NCBI GenBank assembly: GCA_030639705.1
Contig: DAOWKX010000124.1
Span: 1-6,366 of the forward strand
Reading direction: 5' to 3'
Source: Candidatus Aminicenantota bacterium
Lineage (GTDB): Bacteria; Acidobacteriota; Aminicenantia; UBA2199
DNA length: 6,366 nucleotides
In this document: in pieces, positions 1 through 5,405 of the stretch
How the letters are laid out: every line of letters starts with the position of its first letter
Position numbering within the stretch: position 1 is the first letter of the stretch
Notes under the pieces: model-generated
Seen by the model: the letters and a program-made list of their open reading frames with translations, nothing else
Database searches by the model: none
Told to the model about the DNA's origin: nothing
Translations under genes and position numbers: made by a program

Positions 1-199
1 CCCACTCTGCGTTCTTCGGCCACCAGTCTGGTTTTGTTTCGCCTTCGTGAGTCATTGTTAATCCTTCGTCTTCTTGTTTGACGGTTACTTGATACCACAA
101 ACCCAACCCATAAGTTTTGTATTGCCATTTTCCCGGTTCAGTTGGATATGGTCGCGTTTGTCCACAACAGGGACATGGTTGTATATTTGATTTATCCAC
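1..199 (-). CDS. Partial hypothetical protein with a CPCCG zinc-ribbon-like motif
   Basis: An open minus-strand frame runs off the left edge of the window. I place its start at the GTG at 199 because GAGGAG (215-210) lies 10 bases upstream. An in-frame ATG at 229 would add ten residues but has no visible ribosome binding site. The peptide begins MDKSNIQPCPCCGQTRPYPT, followed by a Trp/Tyr/Gly-rich stretch and a charged segment rich in Glu, Thr and Trp. The clustered cysteines (PCPCCG) resemble half of a zinc-binding knuckle such as those in small phage or accessory proteins, but no second Cys pair is visible before the edge. The amino-acid make-up looks protein-like, while the opposite strand in this stretch gives no recognisable domain. 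I do not recognise the family. The C-terminus is missing, so function cannot be assigned. Confidence 0.5.
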   Translation of the reverse strand, partial: MDKSNIQPCPCCGQTRPYPTEPGKWQYKTYGLGLWYQVTVKQEDEGLTMTHEGETKPDWWPKNAEW

Positions 200-1064
200 C
201 GTACATCCACTCCTCAAATTTTTTGTCATCATTATCAATGCAGATGATTTTGGTTTAACATATTCTGTTAATCGGGCTATCATTGATGTGTTTAAAGCCG
301 GTAATTTGACTTCCGCCACCTTATTGGTAAATATGCCTGGATTGGAAGACGCAGTCGAATTGGCAAAAATAAATCCCCATCTCGCTATTGGTCTACATTT
401 TTGTATTACCGAAGGTAAACCACTATCCAACTGCTCAAGCCTCATAGATGAACAAGGTAATTTTTACACCAGATGCATACTTGCAAAACGCATTATACAA
501 AGACAGGTTGATGGTTGCGATATAGAAAAAGAGCTAGTGGCTCAGTTAGAAAAATTTAAAAGTTTTGCTATACCGTTATCACATATAGATAGCCATCAAC
601 ATATTCATATGATACCTTTTATTTACAAAAATATGTTGTTTACTTTACAATCTGAAAAACTCCCTGTAAGAATCGTAGATCCTGCTCATATTGGATTATC
701 CTTAATTACTAAGCGACCCGTTAAGTTTTTAAAACAACTGGTGAGAAGACATTTTTCCAAAAAATTCAAGCGGTTTTTCAATGGAAAAATCAATGATAAG
801 CTGGCATCGATCCATGACTTGGAAAATGTTGAAGTAACAGCAGAAACTTATTATCAGCTAGTCAACCAGGTCGAACCAGAAGATGTAGTTGAATTGATGG
901 TTCATCCGTATATCTTAGGGGATGATGTATTCAAGTTATATGACAACCAAATTGATTCCAAAATCACTTTTCTAAGAAAGTGTAAAATCGAATATGAGCA
1001 GCTGACTCAGGGTAAAATTTTTGATGAATCAACTTACGAATTGATGACTTATGAAAACATCTGA
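117..1064 (+). CDS. YdjC/ChbG-family carbohydrate deacetylase, 5' end abnormal
   Basis: Members of the YdjC/ChbG family are metal-dependent deacetylases that remove acetyl groups from N-acetylated sugars; HpnK of hopanoid loci is a relative. The fold markers are present: NADDFG at residues 41-46 (metal-binding Asp), GLH at 92-94, HIDSHQHIH at 156-164 (metal-binding and catalytic His), and a C-terminal HPYILGDD. From NADDFG onward it is about 275 residues, normal for the family. The start is the problem. Homologues begin only a few residues before NADDFG, yet the only ATG/GTG/TTG in frame is the TTG at 117, adding about 33 residues unlike the family. Family similarity seems to begin at the AAA codon at 216, so the native start may have been lost. 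The stop overlaps the next gene by 14 bases, implying coupled translation. The AT-rich composition and the acyltransferase neighbour suggest an acquired glycan-modification locus. Substrate unknown. Confidence 0.85.
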   Translation: MYCHFPGSVGYGRVCPQQGHGCIFDLSTVHPLLKFFVIIINADDFGLTYSVNRAIIDVFKAGNLTSATLLVNMPGLEDAVELAKINPHLAIGLHFCITEGKPLSNCSSLIDEQGNFYTRCILAKRIIQRQVDGCDIEKELVAQLEKFKSFAIPLSHIDSHQHIHMIPFIYKNMLFTLQSEKLPVRIVDPAHIGLSLITKRPVKFLKQLVRRHFSKKFKRFFNGKINDKLASIHDLENVEVTAETYYQLVNQVEPEDVVELMVHPYILGDDVFKLYDNQIDSKITFLRKCKIEYEQLTQGKIFDESTYELMTYENI

Positions 1065-2004
1065 AAATATTAATTTACGATTTGCCAATACGAAAGATTT
1101 TAAAAATATTGCTTCTTTGAGAGCAGGTGAAAGAGAAGACGCCAGTTCTACAGAAGATTATATCTCTCATTGGTATGAGTGCAACCCTAATGGTAGTTAC
1201 TCCTTGGCTATTTGCAGCCTGAATGAAGAAGTAGCAGGAGTTGCTTCCACAAATAATTTTAAATTTAAAATTGCCGGGAAACAAAAGTTGGTTGCGATGC
1301 CACAAAAGGTTCTGACATCGAATAAAGTAAGGGGGCGCGGGGTATTTGGCCAATTGTATAGAATGACAGAAGCGGACAATTTGGAAAAAGGTGTGGATTG
1401 TTTTCTAACTTTTACCAATTCCATGAGCACGCCTATCTTTTTGGAAAAGTTTAACTATATAAAAGGACAATCACCTGAAATCTATCTTCTTTTTTCAAAT
1501 CCTATCCGGATGTGTGGCTTTTCTAAGCCATATAAATCTGTACTTAAGTTTAATGAAAACTATTGGAACGAACATCAACCATTGCAGTCAGACAATGCAA
1601 TGCTAAAAACCCCAGAGTATTATAAGTGGCGATATCAAAGCTATAAAAAGGAGCTATATATAAAACTTGAAGTAAAATATCTGAATAAGCTACTGGGTTA
1701 TACGGTTTTGAAAAAAATACACAAAAAGGGATTACCATTTCATGTGGTGTCCGATATCATTACGCATACGCCTGAAAATATAAAAGATTTGATCTGCGTT
1801 GCCCTAACCTATGCTACAAGAAGGTTATCTTTAGGCATAATGATATGCCACCATGAGCTTTTTACTGAAGTTGCATATGAATTTTTGAAGATAAAATTTA
1901 CTGACAGGCTGAACTTATTGGTTAAAGGAAAAACAGAAGAGGATACGAAGACTTTAAGCGAAATAAAATTTAATTTTTCATTTGGTGATTTTGATTTTAT
2001 ATAA
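1051..2004 (+). CDS. GNAT-family N-acyltransferase
   Basis: This 317-residue protein has a GNAT layout. The N-terminus reads INLRFANTKDFKNIASL (residues 7-23), the usual first strand and helix with the R-x-A-x-x-x-D-F pattern. The acetyl-CoA pyrophosphate-binding motif V-x-G-x-G is at about 93-100 (VRGRGVFG), following the strand that ends KVLTSNK. A later segment, EYYKWRYQSY (189-198), matches the W-R-Y signature of larger GNAT proteins found in polysaccharide loci. The second half (about 200-317) may be a second, degenerate acyltransferase-like lobe. Such enzymes transfer an acyl group from a CoA donor to an amine, often of an amino sugar. Its ATG lies inside the last codons of the deacetylase gene, so the two proteins are probably made together; a deacetylase exposing an amine and an acyltransferase re-acylating it is a sensible but unproven pairing. 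The gene is AT-rich, like its partner. Acceptor and acyl donor are unknown. Confidence 0.8.
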   Translation: MKTSENINLRFANTKDFKNIASLRAGEREDASSTEDYISHWYECNPNGSYSLAICSLNEEVAGVASTNNFKFKIAGKQKLVAMPQKVLTSNKVRGRGVFGQLYRMTEADNLEKGVDCFLTFTNSMSTPIFLEKFNYIKGQSPEIYLLFSNPIRMCGFSKPYKSVLKFNENYWNEHQPLQSDNAMLKTPEYYKWRYQSYKKELYIKLEVKYLNKLLGYTVLKKIHKKGLPFHVVSDIITHTPENIKDLICVALTYATRRLSLGIMICHHELFTEVAYEFLKIKFTDRLNLLVKGKTEEDTKTLSEIKFNFSFGDFDFI

Positions 2005-2093
2005 ATTTATTAGTCATTATAAATATTTCCTAATTTCCAGAGCATAATTGGTTTATTTTAGAGAATTATCTAATAAAGGGGTCAAGTCTTCGT

Positions 2094-2210
2094 TTAACTG
2101 TTGGAGATAATATCCAGTACCTCTTTAATCCTTTTTTTAAGTTTAACATCTTTCTTCATCATCTCCTTAGTCTTACTCAATGAACTACTCACTGAAGTAT
2201 ACCGACCCAA
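2094..2210 (-). pseudogene. Probable C-terminal remnant of a REP-associated (RAYT/IS200-like) transposase
   Basis: A 38-codon minus-strand frame ends at the TAA at 2096-2094 and has no start; an in-frame stop lies just upstream (2213-2211). It reads LGRYTSVSSSLSKTKEMM then KKDVKLKKRIKEVLDIISNS. This pattern (short Ser-rich helix-turn-helix turn, basic helix, ending in I-x-N-S) resembles the C-terminal DNA-binding tail of RAYT transposases of deltaproteobacteria. Right after the stop comes AAGACTTGACCCC, the kind of GGGGTC-bearing end these elements carry. The catalytic HUH and Tyr regions are absent, so it would be a dead fragment. The identification rests on remembered family patterns, not on an alignment. 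Confidence 0.4.
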
Positions 2211-2223
2211 TTAGATTGGGGTC
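2204..2223. repeat. REP-like hairpin with GGGGTC foot
   Basis: GACCCAAT (2204-2211) and ATTGGGGTC (2215-2223) form a stem of 8 pairs with one extra G on the right arm and a 3-base loop (TAG). A hairpin next to a GGGG-containing tetranucleotide foot is the hallmark of REP sequences recognised by RAYT transposases. The sequence continues as AGGCCTTGCATTACAACA, which looks like a deltaproteobacterial element end. It lies beside the putative transposase remnant, which supports the reading. Confidence 0.5.
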
Positions 2224-2380
2224 AGGCCTTGCATTACAACATTTAATATTAAGATAATGGAGACCATTTTTTATTTTTACAACTCATTTCACCCCCGCCA
2301 AATAAATAAAACATCCCAATTAAATGGAAATACTTAAAAATGTTGGGAACAATTGATTTCTTTATTCTCCAGACCCCAAT
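2215..2380. repeat. 166-base segment bounded by 9-base inverted repeats
   Basis: ATTGGGGTC at 2215-2223 and GACCCCAAT at 2372-2380 are perfect 9-base inverted repeats at the ends of a 166-base AT-rich segment without coding capacity. This could be a MITE-like or REP-pair (BIME-like) unit moved by a GGGGTC-recognising transposase. I see no convincing target-site duplication, so the boundaries are provisional. Confidence 0.35.
2314..2348 (-). terminator. Weak stem-loop downstream of the M29-type gene, possible terminator
   Basis: Read on the minus strand, TCCCAAC (2348-2342) pairs with ATTGGGA (2320-2314) as a 7-base stem including one G-T pair, with a 21-base AT-rich loop. TGTTTTATTTATTT follows it. 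It sits about 60 bases beyond the stop of the minus-strand gene. The stem is short and the loop large, so termination would be inefficient. Confidence 0.25.
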
Positions 2381-2407
2381 TACCTTTATTTCTATATAAG
2401 CGCTTTC

Positions 2408-3490
2408 TCAATAGAATTTTAGTACACCATCTACAATGGCTGTTTTTATAGTGCCATCCTGGAAAACAAAATCCAGTTTTTCACAAACGATGGGATTGCC
2501 TTTGGCATAGACGATATCTTGATGGATTACTTTGTCAGGAGATGAAAAGTCCTTAACTCCAACCCGGCCCCCGAGGTGATCGCTGCGTCCATATGCCCAG
2601 TGAAATCCTGCTTTTTCATCTTCAAGTACATTTCCTGTCACGACAGCTTTATTATTGCACCCTATGGCAACTTCAGCAATGTTGCCAAGTGCTGGTTCCT
2701 TTTTAAATTCCAATTGTTTTTCGCGGGCCACTGAACTATTTCCTTTAACATCAATAATCTTATTATTTTTCACCACAAATACGATGGTCTCGCTTCCAAA
2801 AGTAGCAGGGATCTCCCCAATGGTACGACTGTCAGGAGCTTCGTTGGGACAAGTGCAGACCTCACCCGAAGGTAGATTCTTGATACGGTCTTCGCCTTGA
2901 CCCAGGTTTGGATGAAGAAGGCCATCATCTTGAAAAACAGGACAATTGTCAGATATATCGAAATAACACCTGTGGCCGGTTGAAAAAACAACTTCAATAC
3001 CTATCGCTTTTTCAAAAAGGGGAGCCAGCTGAGCGCAGCTCTCAGCAACCTTTTGATAGTCTGCTGAAAGTGCTGTCTCTTCCATTGACCTCGACACTCC
3101 AGGCATACTGGCCACTCGCACCTTCTTATATTTCTTGGCAAACCACATGAGGGGTGCACTAGCTGAATATTCAGGCATGGATATTATAATAGTCGAGTCT
3201 CTAATAATGTCTTCGAGTTTAACTCTCTTGCTTTCGCAGATTCCATAATCAGGCATATCTGAATTGTCAGCCCCGGTTGCTTCATAAGTAACAATCGATT
3301 TTACTTTAAATCCATAGCGATTAGAAAATCTGATTATGTCTTGATGCCAAGTATCAGCCATTTCCCGGCGTTCTCTCCACTCATCGTTATCAAGAATTTT
3401 GCCCATAGGTATGTCGTACATAATAGTAACCACATCTGAGCTCCTGGGAGAAAATACATCAACCAACAGTTTTTCAAGCCTAAATCCCAT
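2408..3490 (-). CDS. M29-type (aminopeptidase T/AmpS-like) metalloenzyme
   Basis: This 360-residue protein matches the M29 metallopeptidase fold: an N-terminal alpha/beta part (about 1-160), then a C-terminal metal-binding part. The expected ligand motifs occur in order: NLPSGE (Glu210), NIAEVAIG (Glu273), GFHWAYG (His297) and H-Q-D (His323, Asp325). M29 enzymes are cytoplasmic two-metal aminopeptidases. The same fold includes 2,5-dihydroxypyridine 5,6-dioxygenase (NicX), an Fe(II) enzyme of about 350 residues that keeps the equivalent of His297 and the H-x-D pair, so an oxygenase or another ring-opening role cannot be excluded. Both glutamates are kept, which favours a peptidase. No signal peptide is visible. 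The ATG at 3490 is preceded by AAGG with a 7-base spacer and by a near-consensus promoter, so the gene is probably transcribed alone. It converges on the GNAT gene and lies downstream of the co-oriented tRNA gene. Confidence 0.8.
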   Translation of the reverse strand: MGFRLEKLLVDVFSPRSSDVVTIMYDIPMGKILDNDEWRERREMADTWHQDIIRFSNRYGFKVKSIVTYEATGADNSDMPDYGICESKRVKLEDIIRDSTIIISMPEYSASAPLMWFAKKYKKVRVASMPGVSRSMEETALSADYQKVAESCAQLAPLFEKAIGIEVVFSTGHRCYFDISDNCPVFQDDGLLHPNLGQGEDRIKNLPSGEVCTCPNEAPDSRTIGEIPATFGSETIVFVVKNNKIIDVKGNSSVAREKQLEFKKEPALGNIAEVAIGCNNKAVVTGNVLEDEKAGFHWAYGRSDHLGGRVGVKDFSSPDKVIHQDIVYAKGNPIVCEKLDFVFQDGTIKTAIVDGVLKFY

Positions 3491-3507
3491 TTAATAACCT
3501 TAGTGAT

Positions 3508-3536
3508 ATTATGTTAGACTTATATTCCTTTGTCAA
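3508..3536 (-). promoter_or_regulatory. Sigma-70 type promoter of the M29-type gene
   Basis: On the minus strand, TTGACA (3536-3531) is followed after exactly 17 bases by CATAAT (3513-3508). The -35 box is perfect and the -10 box matches 5 of 6. The start codon is 18 bases beyond the -10 box, with AAGG at 3501-3498, so the transcript leader would be only about 10 bases long. There is no visible operator palindrome, and strong constitutive expression is likely. Confidence 0.75.
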
Positions 3537-3579
3537 TATTGGAATATAAATTAGGAAGTAAAGATAGTGATTGTTTCAG

Positions 3580-3594
3580 AAAAAAAGAAAAAAA
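3580..3594 (-). terminator. T-rich tract directly after tRNA-Val
   Basis: On the minus strand the discriminator base is followed at once by seven T, one C and seven T. There is no separate GC hairpin; the tRNA acceptor and T arms could serve as the upstream structure, or the tract may simply mark the 3' trailer. Any read-through would continue into the M29-type gene. Confidence 0.45.
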
Positions 3595-3667
3595 TGGGCG
3601 ATAGAGGATTTGAACCTCCGACTTCTACCGTGTGAAGGTAGCACTCTAGCCACTGAGTTAATCGCCC
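3595..3667 (-). tRNA. tRNA-Val (anticodon CAC)
   Basis: The minus strand folds as a complete 73-base cloverleaf. The acceptor stem GGGCGAT/ATCGCCC is fully paired, the D stem is ACTC/GAGT, and the anticodon stem CTACC/GGTAG holds the loop TTCACAC, giving anticodon CAC, which reads the valine codon GUG. The variable loop is five bases (AAGTC). The T stem GGAGG/CCTCT has one G-U pair around TTCAAAT. The discriminator base is A. The 3' CCA is not encoded (T residues follow), so it must be added by tRNA nucleotidyltransferase. It is a single tRNA gene with its own promoter, not part of a cluster. I see no duplicated 3' fragment that would mark it as a phage or island attachment site within this window. 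Confidence 0.95.
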
Positions 3668-3675
3668 GTAAGCTT

Positions 3676-3704
3676 ATTATAAATCACGATTTCCTCTTCG
3701 TCAA
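3676..3704 (-). promoter_or_regulatory. Strong promoter of tRNA-Val
   Basis: On the minus strand, TTGACG (3704-3699), a 17-base spacer and a perfect TATAAT (3681-3676) form a near-consensus sigma-70 promoter. Only eight bases (AAGCTTAC) lie between the -10 box and the first mature tRNA base at 3667, so transcription would begin about zero to three bases before the mature 5' end. Confidence 0.8.
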
Positions 3705-3824
3705 GTGTTCATTCTTTACCCCGTTATAATAGTAAGTAATTATCTTAAAAAATCCGAAACAAGCACGAATGCATATTTGCATGATTGTTTGGCTGCAAGA
3801 ACATAAAAACAAATACTGATTCTG

Positions 3825-3920
3825 AAGTAAATATTAAGGTAAAGAAAAGGTAAAGGTGAAGATAAAGTAAAAGACAAGGTGAAAGTAAAGGAAAGACAAA
3901 GAAATATAAAAATTGAGGAG
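3825..3920 (+). repeat. Purine-rich low-complexity stretch with degenerate AAGGTAAAG units
   Basis: Nearly all bases are A or G, with scattered T and few C. AAGGTAAAG occurs at 3836-3844 and 3847-3855, with variants such as AAGGTGAAAG at 3876-3885. The units are unevenly spaced and not a clean tandem array. It may be decayed simple repeat or intergenic satellite-like DNA. Confidence 0.5.
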
Positions 3921-3943
3921 ATTTTTCAAGTTCTAATTTATTT

Positions 3944-3963
3944 CTTAACCTTTGCCTTAACCT
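3944..3963 (-). repeat. Inverted pair of AAGG(T)TAAG-like units
   Basis: On the minus strand this reads AGGTTAAGG-CAAAGGTTAAG, two units close to the AAGGTAAAG motif of the purine-rich stretch about 25 bases to the left, but inverted. The two segments could form an imperfect long-range stem in RNA. It lies just upstream of the operon promoter. Confidence 0.35.
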
Positions 3964-3992
3964 GGTTCAGATTTTAGATGGAAGTTAGGAAC

Positions 3993-4021
3993 TTGACAGA
4001 AAACCTGTTTCGCCTTAATAT
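3993..4021 (+). promoter_or_regulatory. Sigma-70 type promoter of the radical SAM / lepB / ktrB operon
   Basis: TTGACA (3993-3998), a 17-base spacer and TAATAT (4016-4021) give a perfect -35 box and a -10 box matching 4 of 6. The radical SAM start codon follows 34 bases later, consistent with a leader of about 28 bases. The ribosome binding site is weak (CTGAG at 4049-4053, two bases before the ATG), so translation of the first gene may be modest. Confidence 0.65.
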
Positions 4022-4055
4022 CTATTTTAAATTCAATTTTATCAACTGCTGAGAA

Positions 4056-5405
4056 ATGGACAATAAAAGACAATTTACCTGTGACTGGATATTTAATATC
4101 CTGGTGGTCCTGTGCGATGGAAAAGTGGTCTGCGGGTGTGCAGACCCCAGAGGAGAACGACCCCTGGGAAATATCAATGATCAGGGCCTTCATTCGATCT
4201 GGACATCCGAAAAGGTGAAAGACATCCGCCGGGGCCTGAACCTGGGATATGCGCCATTCTGTCTGGACTGCGGATTAAAACGCTATCTGAAACCCGGTGA
4301 AAAGGTCATTAAACGACCGGTTGAGCTGGATACCATTCCCAGAGTATTCATTGAACCCACCATTCTCTGTAACCTGTCCTGTTTTCAGTCGGTCTGTTCA
4401 AAGGAATCGGGAATCATCAATACCCGATCAAAAAAAAATCTCTCATTCCAGGAATTCAAAAAAATTGTTGACGAAGTGGGCAACACTCTGGTAAGACTGG
4501 ATTTATTTAATTACGGAGAACCGTTTGTCCACCCCCAGGCCGTGGAAATGATCGAGTACACCAAACAAAAATATCCTGGAATTTACCTGTATATCAGTAC
4601 CAACGGGTTAATGCTGGATGATGAGAAAATCCAGAGAATTGTTGCGGCCGGTGTTGATGAATTTACTTTTTCAGTGGACGGAGCCGATCAGGAAACCTAT
4701 GAAAAGTATCGATGCGGAGGTAATTTTCAAAAAGTCCTGAATATCATGAAACGATTCGTGGCAGAGCGAAACAAGATTGGAAAAGAAATCCCGTTTATCA
4801 ACTGGCGCTGTATTCTTTTTAAATGGAATGATTCCAAACAACACATGAACAAGATCCAAAAGCTGGCTGAAAAGATCGGTGTGGACCGGTTCACCTGGGA
4901 AATTACCGATCATCCTGAAGCAGGTAAGTCTGAAAAATACCAGATCGGGACCAAACACTGGGAGAAAATCTTCTTTGAAATATGGGATACCAGCGGAATC
5001 AGCAATGCCCTGAAAAACAAGCGATTTTCCGCAAAAATCAAAGTGCTCTCCTCTCCGGTTAAGGCCCTGGTTAGCAAACCGACCCGGGTCAAGGTCAAGG
5101 TTAAAAACATTGGGGGCGCCTATTGGCCGGACCATACCTTTTCCGGCCGGCGTCTTATTCGCCTGGGAGCTCAACTTTATGATCTAACTAAGAATCTGAT
5201 CGACCAGAATTATGCCCGTGCGTTTCTCCCCCGCCCCATCAGCGCCGGACAATCAGCGACCCTGGATATTGAGCTTCCGGAAATCAGCGAGATTGGAGAC
5301 TACTGGTTGAAATTTGATATGGTTTCCGAGGGAGTGGACTGGTTTGAACCGGCGGGTTCAACCGTCACCTGGAAAAAAATGAAGGTGATCAATACCAATG
5401 GTTAA
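4056..5405 (+). CDS. Radical SAM protein with N-terminal SPASM-like domain and C-terminal Ig-like domain
   Basis: This 449-residue protein shows three parts. Residues about 8-75 look like a SPASM (auxiliary Fe-S) module: cysteines 9, 20, 26, 28, 69 and 72, with the typical G-x-V-x-C...LGNI...IW stretch. SPASM normally lies after the radical SAM core, so this order is reversed. The core (about 96-320) has IEPTILCNLSC, giving Cys105, Cys109 and Cys114. This is CX3CX4C rather than the canonical CX3CX2C that binds the 4Fe-4S cluster used to cleave S-adenosylmethionine. NYGEP replaces the common GGEP motif, and STNG and the FSVDGA strand follow as expected. Residues about 324-446 form a beta-rich Ig-like domain (V-K-N-I-G...LPRPISAGQS...GDYWLKFDMV...WF), seen at the ends of some sugar-modifying enzymes. 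No signal peptide is visible. The weak start site (CTGAG) is the first after the promoter. It overlaps the signal peptidase gene by 8 bases. Substrate unknown; peptide or glycan modification are both possible. Confidence 0.8.
   Translation: MDNKRQFTCDWIFNILVVLCDGKVVCGCADPRGERPLGNINDQGLHSIWTSEKVKDIRRGLNLGYAPFCLDCGLKRYLKPGEKVIKRPVELDTIPRVFIEPTILCNLSCFQSVCSKESGIINTRSKKNLSFQEFKKIVDEVGNTLVRLDLFNYGEPFVHPQAVEMIEYTKQKYPGIYLYISTNGLMLDDEKIQRIVAAGVDEFTFSVDGADQETYEKYRCGGNFQKVLNIMKRFVAERNKIGKEIPFINWRCILFKWNDSKQHMNKIQKLAEKIGVDRFTWEITDHPEAGKSEKYQIGTKHWEKIFFEIWDTSGISNALKNKRFSAKIKVLSSPVKALVSKPTRVKVKVKNIGGAYWPDHTFSGRRLIRLGAQLYDLTKNLIDQNYARAFLPRPISAGQSATLDIELPEISEIGDYWLKFDMVSEGVDWFEPAGSTVTWKKMKVINTNG

Larger units (their letters stand above)
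2005..2407. other. Intergenic region between convergent genes, with repeat remnants
   Basis: This 403-base gap separates the ends of the GNAT gene and the convergent M29-type gene. It is AT-rich and has no intact gene. It contains three copies of the hexamer GGGGTC or its complement (2078-2083, 2218-2223, 2372-2377), a short hairpin, a decayed transposase-like reading frame and a weak stem-loop. I see no clear GC-rich hairpin plus T-tract terminator for the GNAT gene. Confidence 0.7.
3705..3992. other. Non-coding spacer between the tRNA promoter and the radical SAM operon promoter
   Basis: I see no gene here. It holds a small palindrome, ATGCA-TATT-TGCAT (3769-3782), a long purine-rich stretch and a pyrimidine-rich counterpart. 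It separates the minus-strand tRNA unit from the plus-strand operon, so any shared regulation of these divergent units would act here. No clear operator is visible. Confidence 0.6.

Noticed and set aside
175..260. A second plus-strand frame from the ATG at 175 reading MVVYLIYPPYIHSSNF
   Set aside because: It resembles the start of B12-binding radical SAM proteins but meets a stop soon after 260 and overlaps the clear YdjC frame and the opposing Cys-rich frame; likely chance.
3595..3667. tRNA-Val as an integration (att) site
   Set aside because: No repeated copy of the tRNA 3' end and no integrase gene is seen in the window.
3725..3730. A perfect TATAAT on the plus strand in the spacer
   Set aside because: No acceptable -35 box lies 16-18 bases upstream, and no gene starts shortly downstream.
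3825..3920. CRISPR-like or true tandem repeat array
   Set aside because: The units are short, degenerate and irregularly spaced, without constant-length spacers.
3978..4052. A 24-codon plus-strand frame (MEVRNLTENLFRL...) ending just before the radical SAM start, as a possible leader peptide
   Set aside because: The TTGACA-17-TAATAT promoter lies inside it, so it would not be on the main transcript, and it has no convincing ribosome binding site.
4671..5174. A long minus-strand open frame opposite the radical SAM gene
   Set aside because: It is an antisense shadow of a gene with clear domain motifs; it has no family resemblance and no ribosome binding site of note.
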